A stretch of 64,000 nucleotides of DNA from Pseudoduganella ginsengisoli (GCF_009720865.1 NZ_WNLA01000009.1:150764-214763), one strand, 5' to 3'; positions 17,161-26,323 are shown, counted from the stretch's first letter. The notes: generated by a model not told the origin, from the letters alone. A program made the numbers and translations.

Positions 17161-18114
17161 TTAGCGTTCTGAATCCGGAACACTGCGGCGTTTGACGGTT
17201 TTTCCACCCAGGTGGTCCCACAGGCGGGACACGATCGGCTTGCCAGGCCGGGTGGGCGACGGCTTTTCCCGGTACAGGCGGATTTCCATTTCAATTTCCC
17301 AGTCCGTGCTGCCGCCATCCGCCCTGGCCAGCAATTTGGTTTTCAATTCGCGGGTGACGGCCGATTCCGGCAGGAAGGCAATGCCCCGGCCTTCCAGCGC
17401 CATCATTTTCAAGCCTTCCGCCATGTCGGTTTCATAGTGGTTTTCCAGGTGCAGCGGGGTTTTTGTGTCGGACAAAATCAATTCCACCATGCGGCCCAGG
17501 TACGCGTTATTCGTGTAGGACAGGAAGGGCAGCGGATCGGCTTTGGTGCCGGGCAGCGTAAATTCCGGTTTTTTGTTTTTGTCGCAGCGCGCATAGGCGC
17601 GCAGGGCTTCGCGGCCCAGCACCAGCATGTCGTAGCGGCCCGGATCGAGCTGCACCGGCTGGCGCGGGTGGTGGTAGCACAGCAGCAAATCGCAGCCGCC
17701 TTCCACCAGCTGCAGCACGGCGTCGTGCACGTTCAGCGCCATCAGGCGGCTGTTGATGGCGCCAAAATCATCCTGCAATTGCGTGATCCACTTCGGGATA
17801 AACGTCAGCGACAACGTGTGCGGCACTGCCAGGTCGATGGTGGTTTGCATGGCCGCGCGCTTGTTGCGCAGCAGTTCCCGTACGCCGTTGATTTGCCCCA
17901 GCATTTCCAGTGCCTGTTCGTAAAACACGTGGCCGGCGGGCGTCAGGCGGGTGGGGTAGGAGGTCCGGTCAATCAAGTCCGTGCCCAGCCAGTTTTCCAG
18001 CGACTGGATGCGCCGCGAGAAAGCCGGCTGCGTCACGTGCCGCAACGCCGCCGAGCGGGAAAAGTTATTGGTCTCGACGAGGGAGATGAAGTCTTCCAGC
18101 CACTTGGTTTCCAT
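17161..18114 (-). CDS. LysR-family regulator, HypT-like
   Basis: 317 aa. It opens METKWLEDFISLVETNNFSRSAALRHVTQPAFSRRIQSLENWLG, a LysR HTH whose ETKWL-DF start resembles the hypochlorite-responsive regulator HypT (YjiE), followed by an effector domain ending with the EGLKMMALEGRGIAFLPESAV block typical of this subgroup. It is upstream of gdhA on the same strand with 218 bases holding two related palindromes; control of gdhA is plausible. Whether it senses oxidants cannot be told from sequence. Confidence 0.82.
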   Translation of the reverse strand: METKWLEDFISLVETNNFSRSAALRHVTQPAFSRRIQSLENWLGTDLIDRTSYPTRLTPAGHVFYEQALEMLGQINGVRELLRNKRAAMQTTIDLAVPHTLSLTFIPKWITQLQDDFGAINSRLMALNVHDAVLQLVEGGCDLLLCYHHPRQPVQLDPGRYDMLVLGREALRAYARCDKNKKPEFTLPGTKADPLPFLSYTNNAYLGRMVELILSDTKTPLHLENHYETDMAEGLKMMALEGRGIAFLPESAVTRELKTKLLARADGGSTDWEIEMEIRLYREKPSPTRPGKPIVSRLWDHLGGKTVKRRSVPDSER

Positions 18115-18235
18115 GCTGTTCCTGATTTACGCTGATAGGCGCCATTCTACTTGGCTGCCTGGCGGCCCGTGGAATGCTATATTGACGCCCGCAGCGCATT
18201 CAGACTGTCAACCCACACACAGAAAGGAAACCCCA

Positions 18236-18628
18236 ATGTTCAGTCATATCATGGTTGGTACCAAGGATATCGAGCGGTCGAAACGCTTTTACGATGCCCT
18301 GCTTGGATTCCTCGGCGCTGGCGAAGCCCACCGCAGCACGGCGCCTTCTGGCCACACCCGCCTGTTCTACCGCCACGATGGCGCCAGCTTCGGCGTCACC
18401 GAGCCTATCAACGGCCAGGAAGCCACGTTTGCCAATGGCGGCACGATCGGTTTCAAATGCAACTCGGCCGAACAGGTGCAGCAATTCCACGATATCGCCG
18501 TAGCCAATGGCGGCACCACGTGCGAAGATCCGCCAGGTCTGCGCGAAAGCAACCTGGGTTCGATGTACCTGGCGTACGTGCGCGACCCGGATGGCAATAA
18601 GCTGTGCGCGGTATATCGTCCTAAGTAA
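18236..18628 (+). CDS. VOC-family (glyoxalase/bleomycin-resistance fold) protein
   Basis: 130 aa starting at ATG 18236 with GAAAGGA upstream. The beta-alpha-beta-beta-beta pattern of the vicinal oxygen chelate fold is clear: MFSHIMVGTKDIERSKRFYDALLGFLG at the start and LAYVRDPDGNKLCAVYRPK at the end, with likely metal residues His4 and the late Glu/Asp positions partly altered. Members are lyases, dioxygenases or binding proteins; no specific substrate is indicated. It stands alone, divergent from the HypT-like regulator. Confidence 0.8.
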   Translation: MFSHIMVGTKDIERSKRFYDALLGFLGAGEAHRSTAPSGHTRLFYRHDGASFGVTEPINGQEATFANGGTIGFKCNSAEQVQQFHDIAVANGGTTCEDPPGLRESNLGSMYLAYVRDPDGNKLCAVYRPK

Positions 18629-18646
18629 GCCGCCCTTTACGCTTTC

Positions 18647-18723
18647 TGTGCACAAGCCGCCGATGGTCTGTGCACATTCCCAGCCGCATTCCGGCTAAAT
18701 CGGCACATTGCACGATGTGCAAT
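18647..18723. promoter_or_regulatory. TGTGCACA-type boxes upstream of phospholipase C
   Basis: Two exact TGTGCACA palindromes (18647-18654, 18669-18676) and a longer ATTGCAC-GAT-GTGCAAT (18707-18723) lie in the 159-base gap before the phospholipase C gene. Similar core and even spacing suggest operator sites for one dimeric regulator, not identified here. Confidence 0.35.
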
Positions 18724-18787
18724 CATGCTGTCACAAATCCCCCCTATCATGCCTGCCCAAATCACTTTCACATGAGGAGGAGGGCAC

Positions 18788-21481
18788 ATGGTTTCACCGA
18801 GCAGGCGCAGGTTCTTGAATGCTTTTGCCGCGACGTCGGCGGTATCGCTGTTTCCGGATTTAATCCGTTCCGCGCTGGCGGTCCCGGCCAATAACACTAC
18901 CGGCACGCTGGCCGACGTCGAGCACGTGGTCATCTTCATGCAGGAAAACCGCGCCTTCGACCATTACTTCGGCACCTTGTCCGGTGTGCGCGGCTTTGGC
19001 GACCCTCGCGCGATTGAACTGCCGGGCGGCAAGCCCGTGTGGTACCAGCCCGATGGCGCCGGCGGCTATGTGCTGCCATTCCACTTCGACGCGAAGAACA
19101 CCAGTGCGCTGTCGGTCGGCACCAACCACTCGTGGAAAGGTTCGCAGGCGACGTGGCAGGCGTGGGATGCATGGGTCAAGCAAAAGACCGCGCAATCGAT
19201 GGGGTATTTCGACCGCGGCGATATCCCGTTCTACCACGCGCTGGCGGACGCCTTCACCATTTGCGACGACTATCACTGCTCGATCTTTGGCGCCACCGAT
19301 CCGAACCGCATGTATTCGCTGACGGGCACCAACCAGGGCTGGCAAAGCAGCATGGGCAGCCTGTATAACGTCAGCCCGACCGGCTACTACAACAACGACC
19401 CGGCCAAGGACAACATCACCGCTTCCGTGACGGCCAGCGCGCCGAACTGGCGCACGTATGCGGAAACGCTGGAAGCGAACCAGGTGACGTGGAAGGTATA
19501 CCAGGAGTGGGATAACTACGGCGACAACTACCTCGCGTACTTCAAGAATTTCCGCGTCAATGCGGACGGCTCGCGTTTGTCCACCAGTTCGCCGCTGTAC
19601 CAGCGCGGACGCCAGTTGGCGCCCGGTTCCACGGAAGCCAATTCGGCCGGCACCAAAGCCGACTGGCTGGTGCAATGGTTTGCCGACGACGTGAAGAATG
19701 ACCGCTTGCCGCAGGTGTCGTGGATCTGCGCGCCCAACGATTACACGGAACACGCGCCGAACTCGCCGAATGCAGGCGAGAACCTGACGGCGCGCCTGCT
19801 GGCTGCCCTGGTGGCCAATCCTGCTGTCTGGTCGAAAACCGTGTTCTTGCTGACCTACGATGAAAACGACGGTTTCTTTGACCACGTGCCGCCGCACCAG
19901 GCGCCTATCACGGCTGCGATGGGCAAGGCCACGCTGCCGTCGCTGGGCCAGTATGAGACGTACCAGGGCGAACCAGTGGGCCTGGGCCCGCGCGTGCCGA
20001 TGCTGGTGATTTCGCCATGGACCAAGGGCGGCCGCGTGTGCTCGCAATTGTTCGACCATACATCGAAGCTGCGCTTCCTTGAAGAATGGCTGGTCATGAA
20101 GGGCAAGGCGCGCGCCAGCGTCACGTGCGACCAGATTTCGCCATGGCGCCGCGCCATTTGCGGCGACTTGACCTCGGCCTTCAATTTCACGGACCCGGAT
20201 GCCACATGGCCATCGTCCGTGCCTGCGACAGCGGCGTACGTCAAAGTGTCCGGCAAACCCGCACCGGTGCCGCCTGCCGTGCAAACCTTGCCGCGCCAGG
20301 AATTGTGCACGGACAGCACCAATACGCGCGAAGCGTGTGCGCTGCCGTACGATCTGGCCGTGCACAGCCGCGCGACCGGCGCCAAGGTCGAACTGACGTT
20401 CAACAATGCGGGCGCCGCCGGCGCCGCGTACATCGTGTACTCCAATGTGCGCACGGATGGCCCGTGGTACTACACGGTGGAAGCGGGTAAATCGATTGCC
20501 AATGAAGCGTGGAACTTCACTGGTGCGGCGTATGACTTGCGCGTGCATGGCGCCAACGGTTTCCTGCGCCACTTCAAGGGCGCCACGGCAGCCACGGCTG
20601 GCGCGAAGCCGGAAATCATGGCCACGCACAGCGGCGTGCACGGTTCGCTGCAACTGGTGCTGTCGAATGCGGGCGGCACGGCGGCCTGCACGTTCACGGT
20701 GGCCGATAACGCCTATGGCGCCGCGACAGTGCGCAACACGGTGGCGGCAGGGCAGTCGCTGGCGCTGGACTTGCCATTGGGAGCCAGCTTTGGCTGGTAT
20801 GACTTCACCATCACGTGCGACACGGATGCGCAGTGGTCGCGCAAAGTGGCCGGACACGTGGAGTCGGGCCAGGCCAGCCGCACGGACCCGATGATCGGTG
20901 TGGTAAAGACCGCTGCCGCGCCGCTGGAAGGCACGCAGCGCTACGTGACCAGGGGTAGCCAGGTGGCGTTCACGTATGCGGCGCCGGCCGGCAAGCTCGA
21001 TGCAAAAAACTGGGTGGGGATTTTTGCCGATGGGACGGTTCCCGGCAGCGCCAGTGCGCTGCTGTGGGCGTATGCGCCGAATGCCTCGGGTTCCATACCG
21101 TTTGCCACGTCAGCTCTGGCGGCGGGCGACTACAACGCGTGGTATTTGTTCCAGAACGGTTATACAGTGCTGGGCGGGCCGGTGCCATTCAGCGTGTCGC
21201 AATTGACGGCGTCGTCGTCCAGCATCGTGCATGGTACGAACCTGGTGTTCGACTATGCGGTGCCGGCGTCCAAGGTGGCGGCCAAGAACTGGATCGGCAT
21301 CTGGAAGGCCGGCGTGGCGCCTGCGTCCGGCACGTGGCTGTCATGGCAATACGTGGCCAAGGCCAGTGGCAAGGCGACGTTTGATACCAGCAAGCTGGCG
21401 GCGGGGAACTATGCGGCGTGGATGTTCCTCAATGACACCTACACGGTGCTGGCGGGGCCGGTGAATTTCACGGTGACGTAA
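18788..21481 (+). CDS. Phosphocholine-specific phospholipase C-type enzyme, Tat-exported, with extra C-terminal repeats
   Basis: 897 aa, with AGGAGG just before the ATG. A twin-arginine signal (PSRRRFLNAFAATSAVSLFP) marks folded export. The catalytic domain shows the phosphoesterase motifs VEHVVIFMQENRAFDHYFG, DDYHCSIFGATDPNR, LTYDENDGFFDHVPPH and PMLVISPWTKGG, as in PlcH/PlcN and AcpA relatives. Two DUF756-type modules follow (about 510-690). Beyond the usual roughly 700 residues come two further homologous repeats of about 90 aa (about 715-895), each with a KNW(V/I)GI(F/W) and Y(T)VL(A/G)GPV(N/P)F motif, probably beta-sandwich binding modules. It probably releases phosphocholine from lipids outside the cell. 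Confidence 0.9.
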   Translation: MVSPSRRRFLNAFAATSAVSLFPDLIRSALAVPANNTTGTLADVEHVVIFMQENRAFDHYFGTLSGVRGFGDPRAIELPGGKPVWYQPDGAGGYVLPFHFDAKNTSALSVGTNHSWKGSQATWQAWDAWVKQKTAQSMGYFDRGDIPFYHALADAFTICDDYHCSIFGATDPNRMYSLTGTNQGWQSSMGSLYNVSPTGYYNNDPAKDNITASVTASAPNWRTYAETLEANQVTWKVYQEWDNYGDNYLAYFKNFRVNADGSRLSTSSPLYQRGRQLAPGSTEANSAGTKADWLVQWFADDVKNDRLPQVSWICAPNDYTEHAPNSPNAGENLTARLLAALVANPAVWSKTVFLLTYDENDGFFDHVPPHQAPITAAMGKATLPSLGQYETYQGEPVGLGPRVPMLVISPWTKGGRVCSQLFDHTSKLRFLEEWLVMKGKARASVTCDQISPWRRAICGDLTSAFNFTDPDATWPSSVPATAAYVKVSGKPAPVPPAVQTLPRQELCTDSTNTREACALPYDLAVHSRATGAKVELTFNNAGAAGAAYIVYSNVRTDGPWYYTVEAGKSIANEAWNFTGAAYDLRVHGANGFLRHFKGATAATAGAKPEIMATHSGVHGSLQLVLSNAGGTAACTFTVADNAYGAATVRNTVAAGQSLALDLPLGASFGWYDFTITCDTDAQWSRKVAGHVESGQASRTDPMIGVVKTAAAPLEGTQRYVTRGSQVAFTYAAPAGKLDAKNWVGIFADGTVPGSASALLWAYAPNASGSIPFATSALAAGDYNAWYLFQNGYTVLGGPVPFSVSQLTASSSSIVHGTNLVFDYAVPASKVAAKNWIGIWKAGVAPASGTWLSWQYVAKASGKATFDTSKLAAGNYAAWMFLNDTYTVLAGPVNFTVT

Positions 21482-21486
21482 CATTG

Positions 21487-21517
21487 CGTGGGGCGGGTTC
21501 CATGAACCCGCCCCACG
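21487..21517. repeat. GGCGG palindromic repeat between convergent genes
   Basis: CGTGGGGCGGGTT and AACCCGCCCCACG form perfect 13-base arms around a five-base loop. The element separates the phospholipase C gene and the convergent BMP-family gene by itself, as a strong bidirectional terminator would. Same family as the repeats at 11.67 and 14.19 kb. Confidence 0.75.
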
Positions 21518-21526
21518 GGGTTGGCG

Positions 21527-22606
21527 TTATTTGGGGATGGCGCCTTCCACGCCCTGCACGTAGTAGTTAAGGGACAGCAGTTCCTTCATCGGCATCACGG
21601 CGCCAGCGGCCACGCGCACCTTGCCCGTTTGATCCTTGATCGGGCCCTGGAACGGGTGGAACGAACCATCCGACAGCACTTTCAGCTTGGCTTCATACGC
21701 CTTGGCCGCATCCGGCGTCACGGCAGGATTGAGCGGCGACATTTTCACCATGCCTTCCTTGATGCCGCCGTGGATGTCGGTTGGCTTCCACGTGCCCGCC
21801 ATGACGGCTTTCACGGTGTCCGCATAGTAGCCGCCCCAGTTGTTGGTAGCTGCCGTCAAGTGTGCTTTCGGCGCGAACTTGGCCATGTCCGAATCCCAGC
21901 CAAATGCATACACGCCTTTCTCTTGCGCGGCCTGCAGGGTGGCAGGGGAGTCCGTGTTCTGGCTCAGCACGTCGGCGCCTTGCGCAATCATGGTTTCCGC
22001 CGCCTGGCGTTCCTTGGCCGGGTCATACCACGAGTTCACCCAGATCACCTTGGTCTTGATGTTCGGGTTCACGCTTTGCGCGCCCAGCGTGAATGCATTG
22101 ACGTTGCGGATCACTTCCGGGATCGGGAACGACGCGACGAAGCCCAGCGTATTGGTCTTGGTCATTTTGCCGGCAATGACGCCCAGCAGGTACGCGCCTT
22201 CGTAAAGACGGGTTTCGTACGTGCCCATGTTCTTGCCCGTCTTGAAGCCGGTCGCATGTTCGAACACGATGCTGGGGAAGGCTTTCGCGACTTTTTCCGT
22301 CGGGTTCATGTAGCCGAACGACGTCGTGAAAATCAGCTTGTTGCCGTCAGTTGCCAGCTTGCGGATGACACGCTCGGAGTCGGCGCCTTCCGGCACGCTT
22401 TCCACGAACGTGCTTTTGACTTTGCCGCCCAGCGCTTTTTCCATTTCCAGGCGGCCCTGGTCATGCGCATACGTCCAGCCAGCGTCACCCACCGGGCCCA
22501 CATACACAAAACCGACTTTCAACGGTTCTTCAGCGGCCTGCACCGATGCAGCATAGGGAACGGTGGCGGCCAGGGCGGCCATAGCGAGCAGTTTACGGCG
22601 ATTCAT
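21527..22606 (-). CDS. BMP-family substrate-binding protein of nucleoside ABC transporter
   Basis: Periplasmic binding protein of the BmpA/Med/PnrA group, which bind purine nucleosides. 359 aa from the third ATG of an ATGATGATG run (22606), chosen because AAGGAAG is then about six bases upstream. Signal peptide NRRKLLAMAALAATVPYAASVQA. Diagnostic segments: VGFVYVGPVGDAGWTYAHDQGR, FTTSFGYMNP, NMGTYETRLYEGAYLLGVIAG, GFVASFPIPEVIRNVNAFTLGAQ and VWVNSWYDP-type. It is downstream of the Tsx-like porin gene on the minus strand and opposite the arm that encodes the ATPase and two permeases of the same transporter class. Confidence 0.92.
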   Translation of the reverse strand: MNRRKLLAMAALAATVPYAASVQAAEEPLKVGFVYVGPVGDAGWTYAHDQGRLEMEKALGGKVKSTFVESVPEGADSERVIRKLATDGNKLIFTTSFGYMNPTEKVAKAFPSIVFEHATGFKTGKNMGTYETRLYEGAYLLGVIAGKMTKTNTLGFVASFPIPEVIRNVNAFTLGAQSVNPNIKTKVIWVNSWYDPAKERQAAETMIAQGADVLSQNTDSPATLQAAQEKGVYAFGWDSDMAKFAPKAHLTAATNNWGGYYADTVKAVMAGTWKPTDIHGGIKEGMVKMSPLNPAVTPDAAKAYEAKLKVLSDGSFHPFQGPIKDQTGKVRVAAGAVMPMKELLSLNYYVQGVEGAIPK

Positions 22607-22625
22607 CATCATCTTCCTTTCCATG

Positions 22626-23489
22626 TCAGAAGTGGTACTCGGCGCGGATCATCGGGGTCTTGGCAAAGGCGCCCGAGCCGGCAAAGCCGTTGTGGTTGTT
22701 GCCGAACTTGTTCTTCCAGTACTGGTACTCGAGGCCGACCTTGAAGGTATTCTTGCCGGCTCCCACCACGCCGCTCATGTCGTACATGATCTGCATGTCG
22801 ATATTGGTTTCTGCAGCGGTCTTGCCGCCGAATTCGTCATTGCCTTTCTTGCCGATGAAGTTGGCGAAGCCTTCAAACGTCAGTGGCGCGCTGACCGGCA
22901 GCGGGATCAGCCACACGGCGTTCAGCATCGGGTGCGTCTTGTAGCGGTAGCGTTCAAAGCCGGAATTCGTGTACGTGCTGTATGGCGCGTTGCTTTCCCA
23001 CAGCGCCAGCAGGCTCACGTTGAGGAAGCCCGGCACGTCCAGCATGACTGTTGGACCGGCCACCAGCATGCGTTTTTTCGAGTTGTAGCCGGCATCCACT
23101 TTGCTGTTCATGTCGAAGCCCGCCGTGAAGCCGTAGCCGCGCACACCGGGCGACGCGAAATCCTTGCCGGTCACCTTGCCCAGGTCCAGCGTATGGCGGT
23201 ACAGCACATACACTTCATGCGCGCCGGTTTTCGAGCGGGCCGACGATGGGTCATCCTTGTCGGAGAACAGCATGTCGGCGCTGAAGAAGTTGGTGCCGTA
23301 CTTGTAGCCGCTGGCGTGGCTCAGGTTGACGATGTGTTTCGTCAAGTCTTTCGGGTTGTAGGGTTCCGCGAAATCCGTGCCATAGCGGTAGCTGATGGAC
23401 GTGTCGCTCCAGTCGGCAGCGTGGGCAGCGCCCGTTGCCGCGGCGAGGATGGCGATGGCGGCAGTGCATTTTCTGAATTGCTGAATCAT
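22626..23489 (-). CDS. Nucleoside-specific outer-membrane channel, Tsx-like
   Basis: 287 aa beginning MIQQFRKCTAAIAILAAATGAAHA (cleavable signal); the ATG at 23489 has GGAG six bases upstream, while a longer frame upstream lacks support. The mature part starts ADWSDTSISYRYG and alternates amphipathic strands, with LDVPGFLNVSLLALWESN and a closing strand MIRAEYHF ending in Phe, as outer-membrane barrels do. The length and N-terminus match the Channel_Tsx family. Adjacent to the nucleoside binding protein (19-base gap), it supplies the outer-membrane step of one uptake route. Confidence 0.88.
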   Translation of the reverse strand: MIQQFRKCTAAIAILAAATGAAHAADWSDTSISYRYGTDFAEPYNPKDLTKHIVNLSHASGYKYGTNFFSADMLFSDKDDPSSARSKTGAHEVYVLYRHTLDLGKVTGKDFASPGVRGYGFTAGFDMNSKVDAGYNSKKRMLVAGPTVMLDVPGFLNVSLLALWESNAPYSTYTNSGFERYRYKTHPMLNAVWLIPLPVSAPLTFEGFANFIGKKGNDEFGGKTAAETNIDMQIMYDMSGVVGAGKNTFKVGLEYQYWKNKFGNNHNGFAGSGAFAKTPMIRAEYHF

Positions 23490-23541
23490 GTAGAACTCCA
23501 AGGGTGGTTGTTTTAGAGAGTACTTCAATGCTTAGCAAATA

Positions 23542-23557
23542 GCGGGCCAGGGCCCGC
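23542..23557 (-). terminator. GC hairpin after the GntR gene
   Basis: GCGGGCC-AG-GGCCCGC, a near-perfect palindrome 27 bases after the GntR stop codon and about 50 bases before the tsx-like start. There is no T-tract. It could reduce read-through from the regulator into the porin and binding-protein genes. Confidence 0.35.
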
Positions 23558-23583
23558 ACGTGCAGTTACTGCGGATGCTGCGG

Positions 23584-24423
23584 TTACAGTCCGGCCAGTG
23601 CATCGGCCAGTTTGACTTTGCGGGTGACCACGCCCAGGCGCAGGCGGCCTTCGATTTCCAGCAAATGATGTTCGATCAGCGCCACCGCCTGCTCGCATTT
23701 GCCTGCTTCGATCAGCGAGACGAGTTCGCGGTGTTCATCGTTTTCACACATGTGGGAACCGGGGCTTTCATATAGCGCAATGATCAGCGAACAGCGCGAG
23801 ACCAGTTCGCCCATATAGCGTTGCAGCACGCGGTTGCCGGCCAGTTCCGCCAGCAGCAGGTGGAACTCGCCGCCCATGCGTATCCAGTTGGCGCGGTCGC
23901 CGCTGCGGCGGGCCGCTTCTTCTTCCGCCATTGCTTCGTGGATGCGCTGCAGCGATGCGGAATTGGTGCTCGCATTGCGGATTGCCAGCGGCACGATTTC
24001 CCGCTCGATGGCGCGGCGCGCCGCAAAGATTTCCCTTGCTTCCTCGGGTGAAGGAGAGGCAATCACTGCGCCGCGGTTGGGGCGCAATTCAATGATGTGG
24101 TCATGCGCGAGGCGTTGCAGCGCCTTGCGCACCGTGGTGCGGCTGACCTTGTACAGTTCACAGAAATCCGTTTCGCCCAGGTGCGTGCCGGGCGGGAGCT
24201 TGTGGCTCATGACGGCGTTGACGACGGCGCGGTAAATGCGCAAATCGACTGCCGTGGTGCCGCGTTTGGCCGGCTTGACTGCCGGCGTGGCGGCAGCGGC
24301 CGATGCGGCGCTGTCTTCCGCGCCGCTGCCTGCGCCGCCTTTCTTGCCGCCGGAAATTCGGCGGCCGCCAGCACTCATTTCGATAACGCTGGACGGTTCG
24401 ACTATGCGGGATGCGTTGCTCAT
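23584..24423 (-). CDS. GntR-family regulator (FadR/FCD type) of nucleoside uptake locus
   Basis: 279 aa. After a long, low-complexity N-terminal tail (about 1-55, rich in Ala, Gly, Ser and Lys) comes a GntR winged HTH (about 60-125: IYRAVVNAVMSHKLPPGTHLGETDFCELYKVSRTTVRKALQRLAHD) and an FCD ligand domain (about 130-265) with metal-type residues in GGEFHLLLAELAGN and the ENDEHRELVSLIEAG helix. Three TGTATACA boxes lie in the 295-base gap to the divergent ABC operon, the expected operators. A purine or nucleoside-like ligand is inferred from the neighbours. Confidence 0.9.
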   Translation of the reverse strand: MSNASRIVEPSSVIEMSAGGRRISGGKKGGAGSGAEDSAASAAAATPAVKPAKRGTTAVDLRIYRAVVNAVMSHKLPPGTHLGETDFCELYKVSRTTVRKALQRLAHDHIIELRPNRGAVIASPSPEEAREIFAARRAIEREIVPLAIRNASTNSASLQRIHEAMAEEEAARRSGDRANWIRMGGEFHLLLAELAGNRVLQRYMGELVSRCSLIIALYESPGSHMCENDEHRELVSLIEAGKCEQAVALIEHHLLEIEGRLRLGVVTRKVKLADALAGL

Positions 24424-24515
24424 GATGTGTGCTCGTTTTTGAATGTGATGAAAAAAGACACTCGCTCAGCCGATGGGTTCATTGTGTACGAAATAGTGCG
24501 CAATTCAACGAAAAT

Positions 24516-24697
24516 TTGTATACAGTAATAGTCAAGCGTGGCGAAAGCGCCACGCGCCAGTGGTTCGAAGCACTGTATACAATCGGTGCACGACCGCGCT
24601 AAAACGGGGCTTGCCGCACCGTCGTGGCGCATCAGCCGGCGCCGAAAGGTCAGCATGTGCTGGCATACAAGTTGCGAGATATTCAGTTGTATACAAC
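24516..24697. promoter_or_regulatory. Three TGTATACA operator boxes between GntR gene and ABC operon
   Basis: TTGTATACAG (24516-24525), CTGTATACAA (24573-24582) and the perfect palindrome GTTGTATACAAC (24686-24697) share the core TGTATAC-A. GntR/FCD regulators commonly bind short palindromes with a TNGTNNNACNA-like shape. The last box is 21 bases before the ATPase start codon and would block it when bound. Assignment to the adjacent regulator is inferred. Confidence 0.65.
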
Positions 24698-24718
24698 CGC
24701 CGCAAGGAGTATCGACAA

Positions 24719-26323
24719 ATGAATCTAGCTGCAGATCCTTCCATGCAGACGCCACTGGTAGAACCGAGGCTGAAGCTGCGTGGAATTTCCAAGATCTATC
24801 CTTCCGTTGTCGCCAATGATTCCGTCGACCTGACCGTCATGCCCGGCGAAATCCATGCAGTGCTGGGGGAGAATGGCGCGGGCAAAAGCACGCTGATGAA
24901 AATGATTTACGGCGTCACGCATCCTGATGCGGGCGACATTTTCTGGCAAGGCGATCCGGTACGCATCCCGTCGCCGTCGGCCGCGCGCAAGCTGGGGATC
25001 GGCATGGTGTTCCAGCACTTCGCGTTGTTTGAAACATTGACGGTGGCGGAAAACATTGCATTGGCGCTCGATGACAAAGTGTCGCCGGAAAAGCTGGCGC
25101 CCCGCATCAAGCAGGTATCGGAAGACTATGGCTTGCCGCTCGATCCGCACCGCCTCGTGCACAGCATGTCAGTGGGGGAGCGGCAGCGCGTGGAAATCGT
25201 GCGCTGCCTGCTGCAAAACCCGAAGCTGTTGATCATGGATGAACCGACATCTGTGCTGACGCCGGAAGCCGTGCTGAAACTGTTCGAGTCCTTGCGCCGC
25301 CTGGCCAGCGAAGGCTGCTCGATCCTGTACATCAGCCACAAGCTCGATGAAATCCAGGCGCTGTGCGACAAGGCCACGGTGCTGCGCAGCGGCCGCGTGT
25401 CGGGCACCGCCGTGCCGCGCAACGAAACCCCGCGTTCATTGGCGGAATTGATGATCGGGCGCGAACTGCCCAGCTGCCATATCACGCCGCGCGATGCGGG
25501 CGACGTGCGGCTGGCGCTCGATAAGCTGAACTTCACGCCGCTCGATCCGTTTGGCACGACACTCAAAGACGTCAGCCTGCAATTGCGCAGCGGCGAAATT
25601 GTCGGGATTGCGGGCGTGTCCGGCAATGGCCAGCAAGAGTTGCTGAAAGCGATTTCCGGCGAATGCCTGCTGGCCGATGCGGCTTCACTGAAGTTGCTGG
25701 GGCAGCCGGTGGGCAGCCTGAATCCCGCGCAGCGCCGTGAACGGGGGCTATGTTTCGTGCCGGAAGAGCGCCTGGGACGGGGCGCCGTGCCGGATTTGTC
25801 GCTGGCCGATAACGCGCTGTTGACGGGGTATGTCCCGGAAGGCAAGACCGGCATGGTCAAGGGCGGGCTGGTACAGCACAAGACCATTGCCGCCTTTGCA
25901 CGCGACGTGATTGCCCGCTTCAACGTGAAATGCGGCGGCGAGAAATCCGCCGCATCGAGCCTGTCGGGCGGTAACCTGCAAAAGTTTATTGTCGGGCGCG
26001 AAATCACGCTGGCGCCGAAAGTGCTGGTATTGGCGCAGCCAACGTGGGGTGTCGATATCGGCGCGGCCATGCTGATCCGCCAGGCCATCATCGACATGCG
26101 CGACCAGGGCGTGGCCGTGCTGGTGCTGTCGGAAGAAATCGAAGAATTGTTCATGATGAGCGACCGCATTGCCGTGATTGCGAAAGGCCGTCTGTCGCGC
26201 GCCGTGAAGACTTCGGAAACGTCGATCAACCAGGTGGGTGTGTGGATGAGCGGTGATTTCGATCACGTGGAAACCGCCGCACATGCAGCGATGCAGGAAG
26301 GAGAACATTATGTCCAGGCTTGA
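24719..26323 (+). CDS. Nucleoside ABC transporter, ATP-binding protein (two ATPase domains)
   Basis: 534 aa from ATG 24719 (AAGGAGT 8-9 bases upstream). Two ABC domains in one chain: Walker A GENGAGKST near residue 50, Q-loop VFQHFAL, signature MSVGERQRVEI, Walker B LLIMDEPTSVLTP; then the second half with a degenerate Walker A region (GIAGVSGNGQQELLKAISG), signature LSGGNLQKFIVGREI and VLVLAQPTWGVDIGA where the Walker B Asp-Glu pair is Ala-Gln, as is usual in this family (NupA/YufO/BmpA-linked type). It energises the two permeases downstream. The end (GEHYVQA, TGA) overlaps the first copy of a 100-bp tandem repeat by 14 bases. Confidence 0.93.
   Translation: MNLAADPSMQTPLVEPRLKLRGISKIYPSVVANDSVDLTVMPGEIHAVLGENGAGKSTLMKMIYGVTHPDAGDIFWQGDPVRIPSPSAARKLGIGMVFQHFALFETLTVAENIALALDDKVSPEKLAPRIKQVSEDYGLPLDPHRLVHSMSVGERQRVEIVRCLLQNPKLLIMDEPTSVLTPEAVLKLFESLRRLASEGCSILYISHKLDEIQALCDKATVLRSGRVSGTAVPRNETPRSLAELMIGRELPSCHITPRDAGDVRLALDKLNFTPLDPFGTTLKDVSLQLRSGEIVGIAGVSGNGQQELLKAISGECLLADAASLKLLGQPVGSLNPAQRRERGLCFVPEERLGRGAVPDLSLADNALLTGYVPEGKTGMVKGGLVQHKTIAAFARDVIARFNVKCGGEKSAASSLSGGNLQKFIVGREITLAPKVLVLAQPTWGVDIGAAMLIRQAIIDMRDQGVAVLVLSEEIEELFMMSDRIAVIAKGRLSRAVKTSETSINQVGVWMSGDFDHVETAAHAAMQEGEHYVQA

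Noticed and set aside
18860..20857. 665-codon minus-strand frame opposite phospholipase C
   Set aside because: Shadow frame with no recognisable motif; the plus strand has complete catalytic motifs and a Tat signal.
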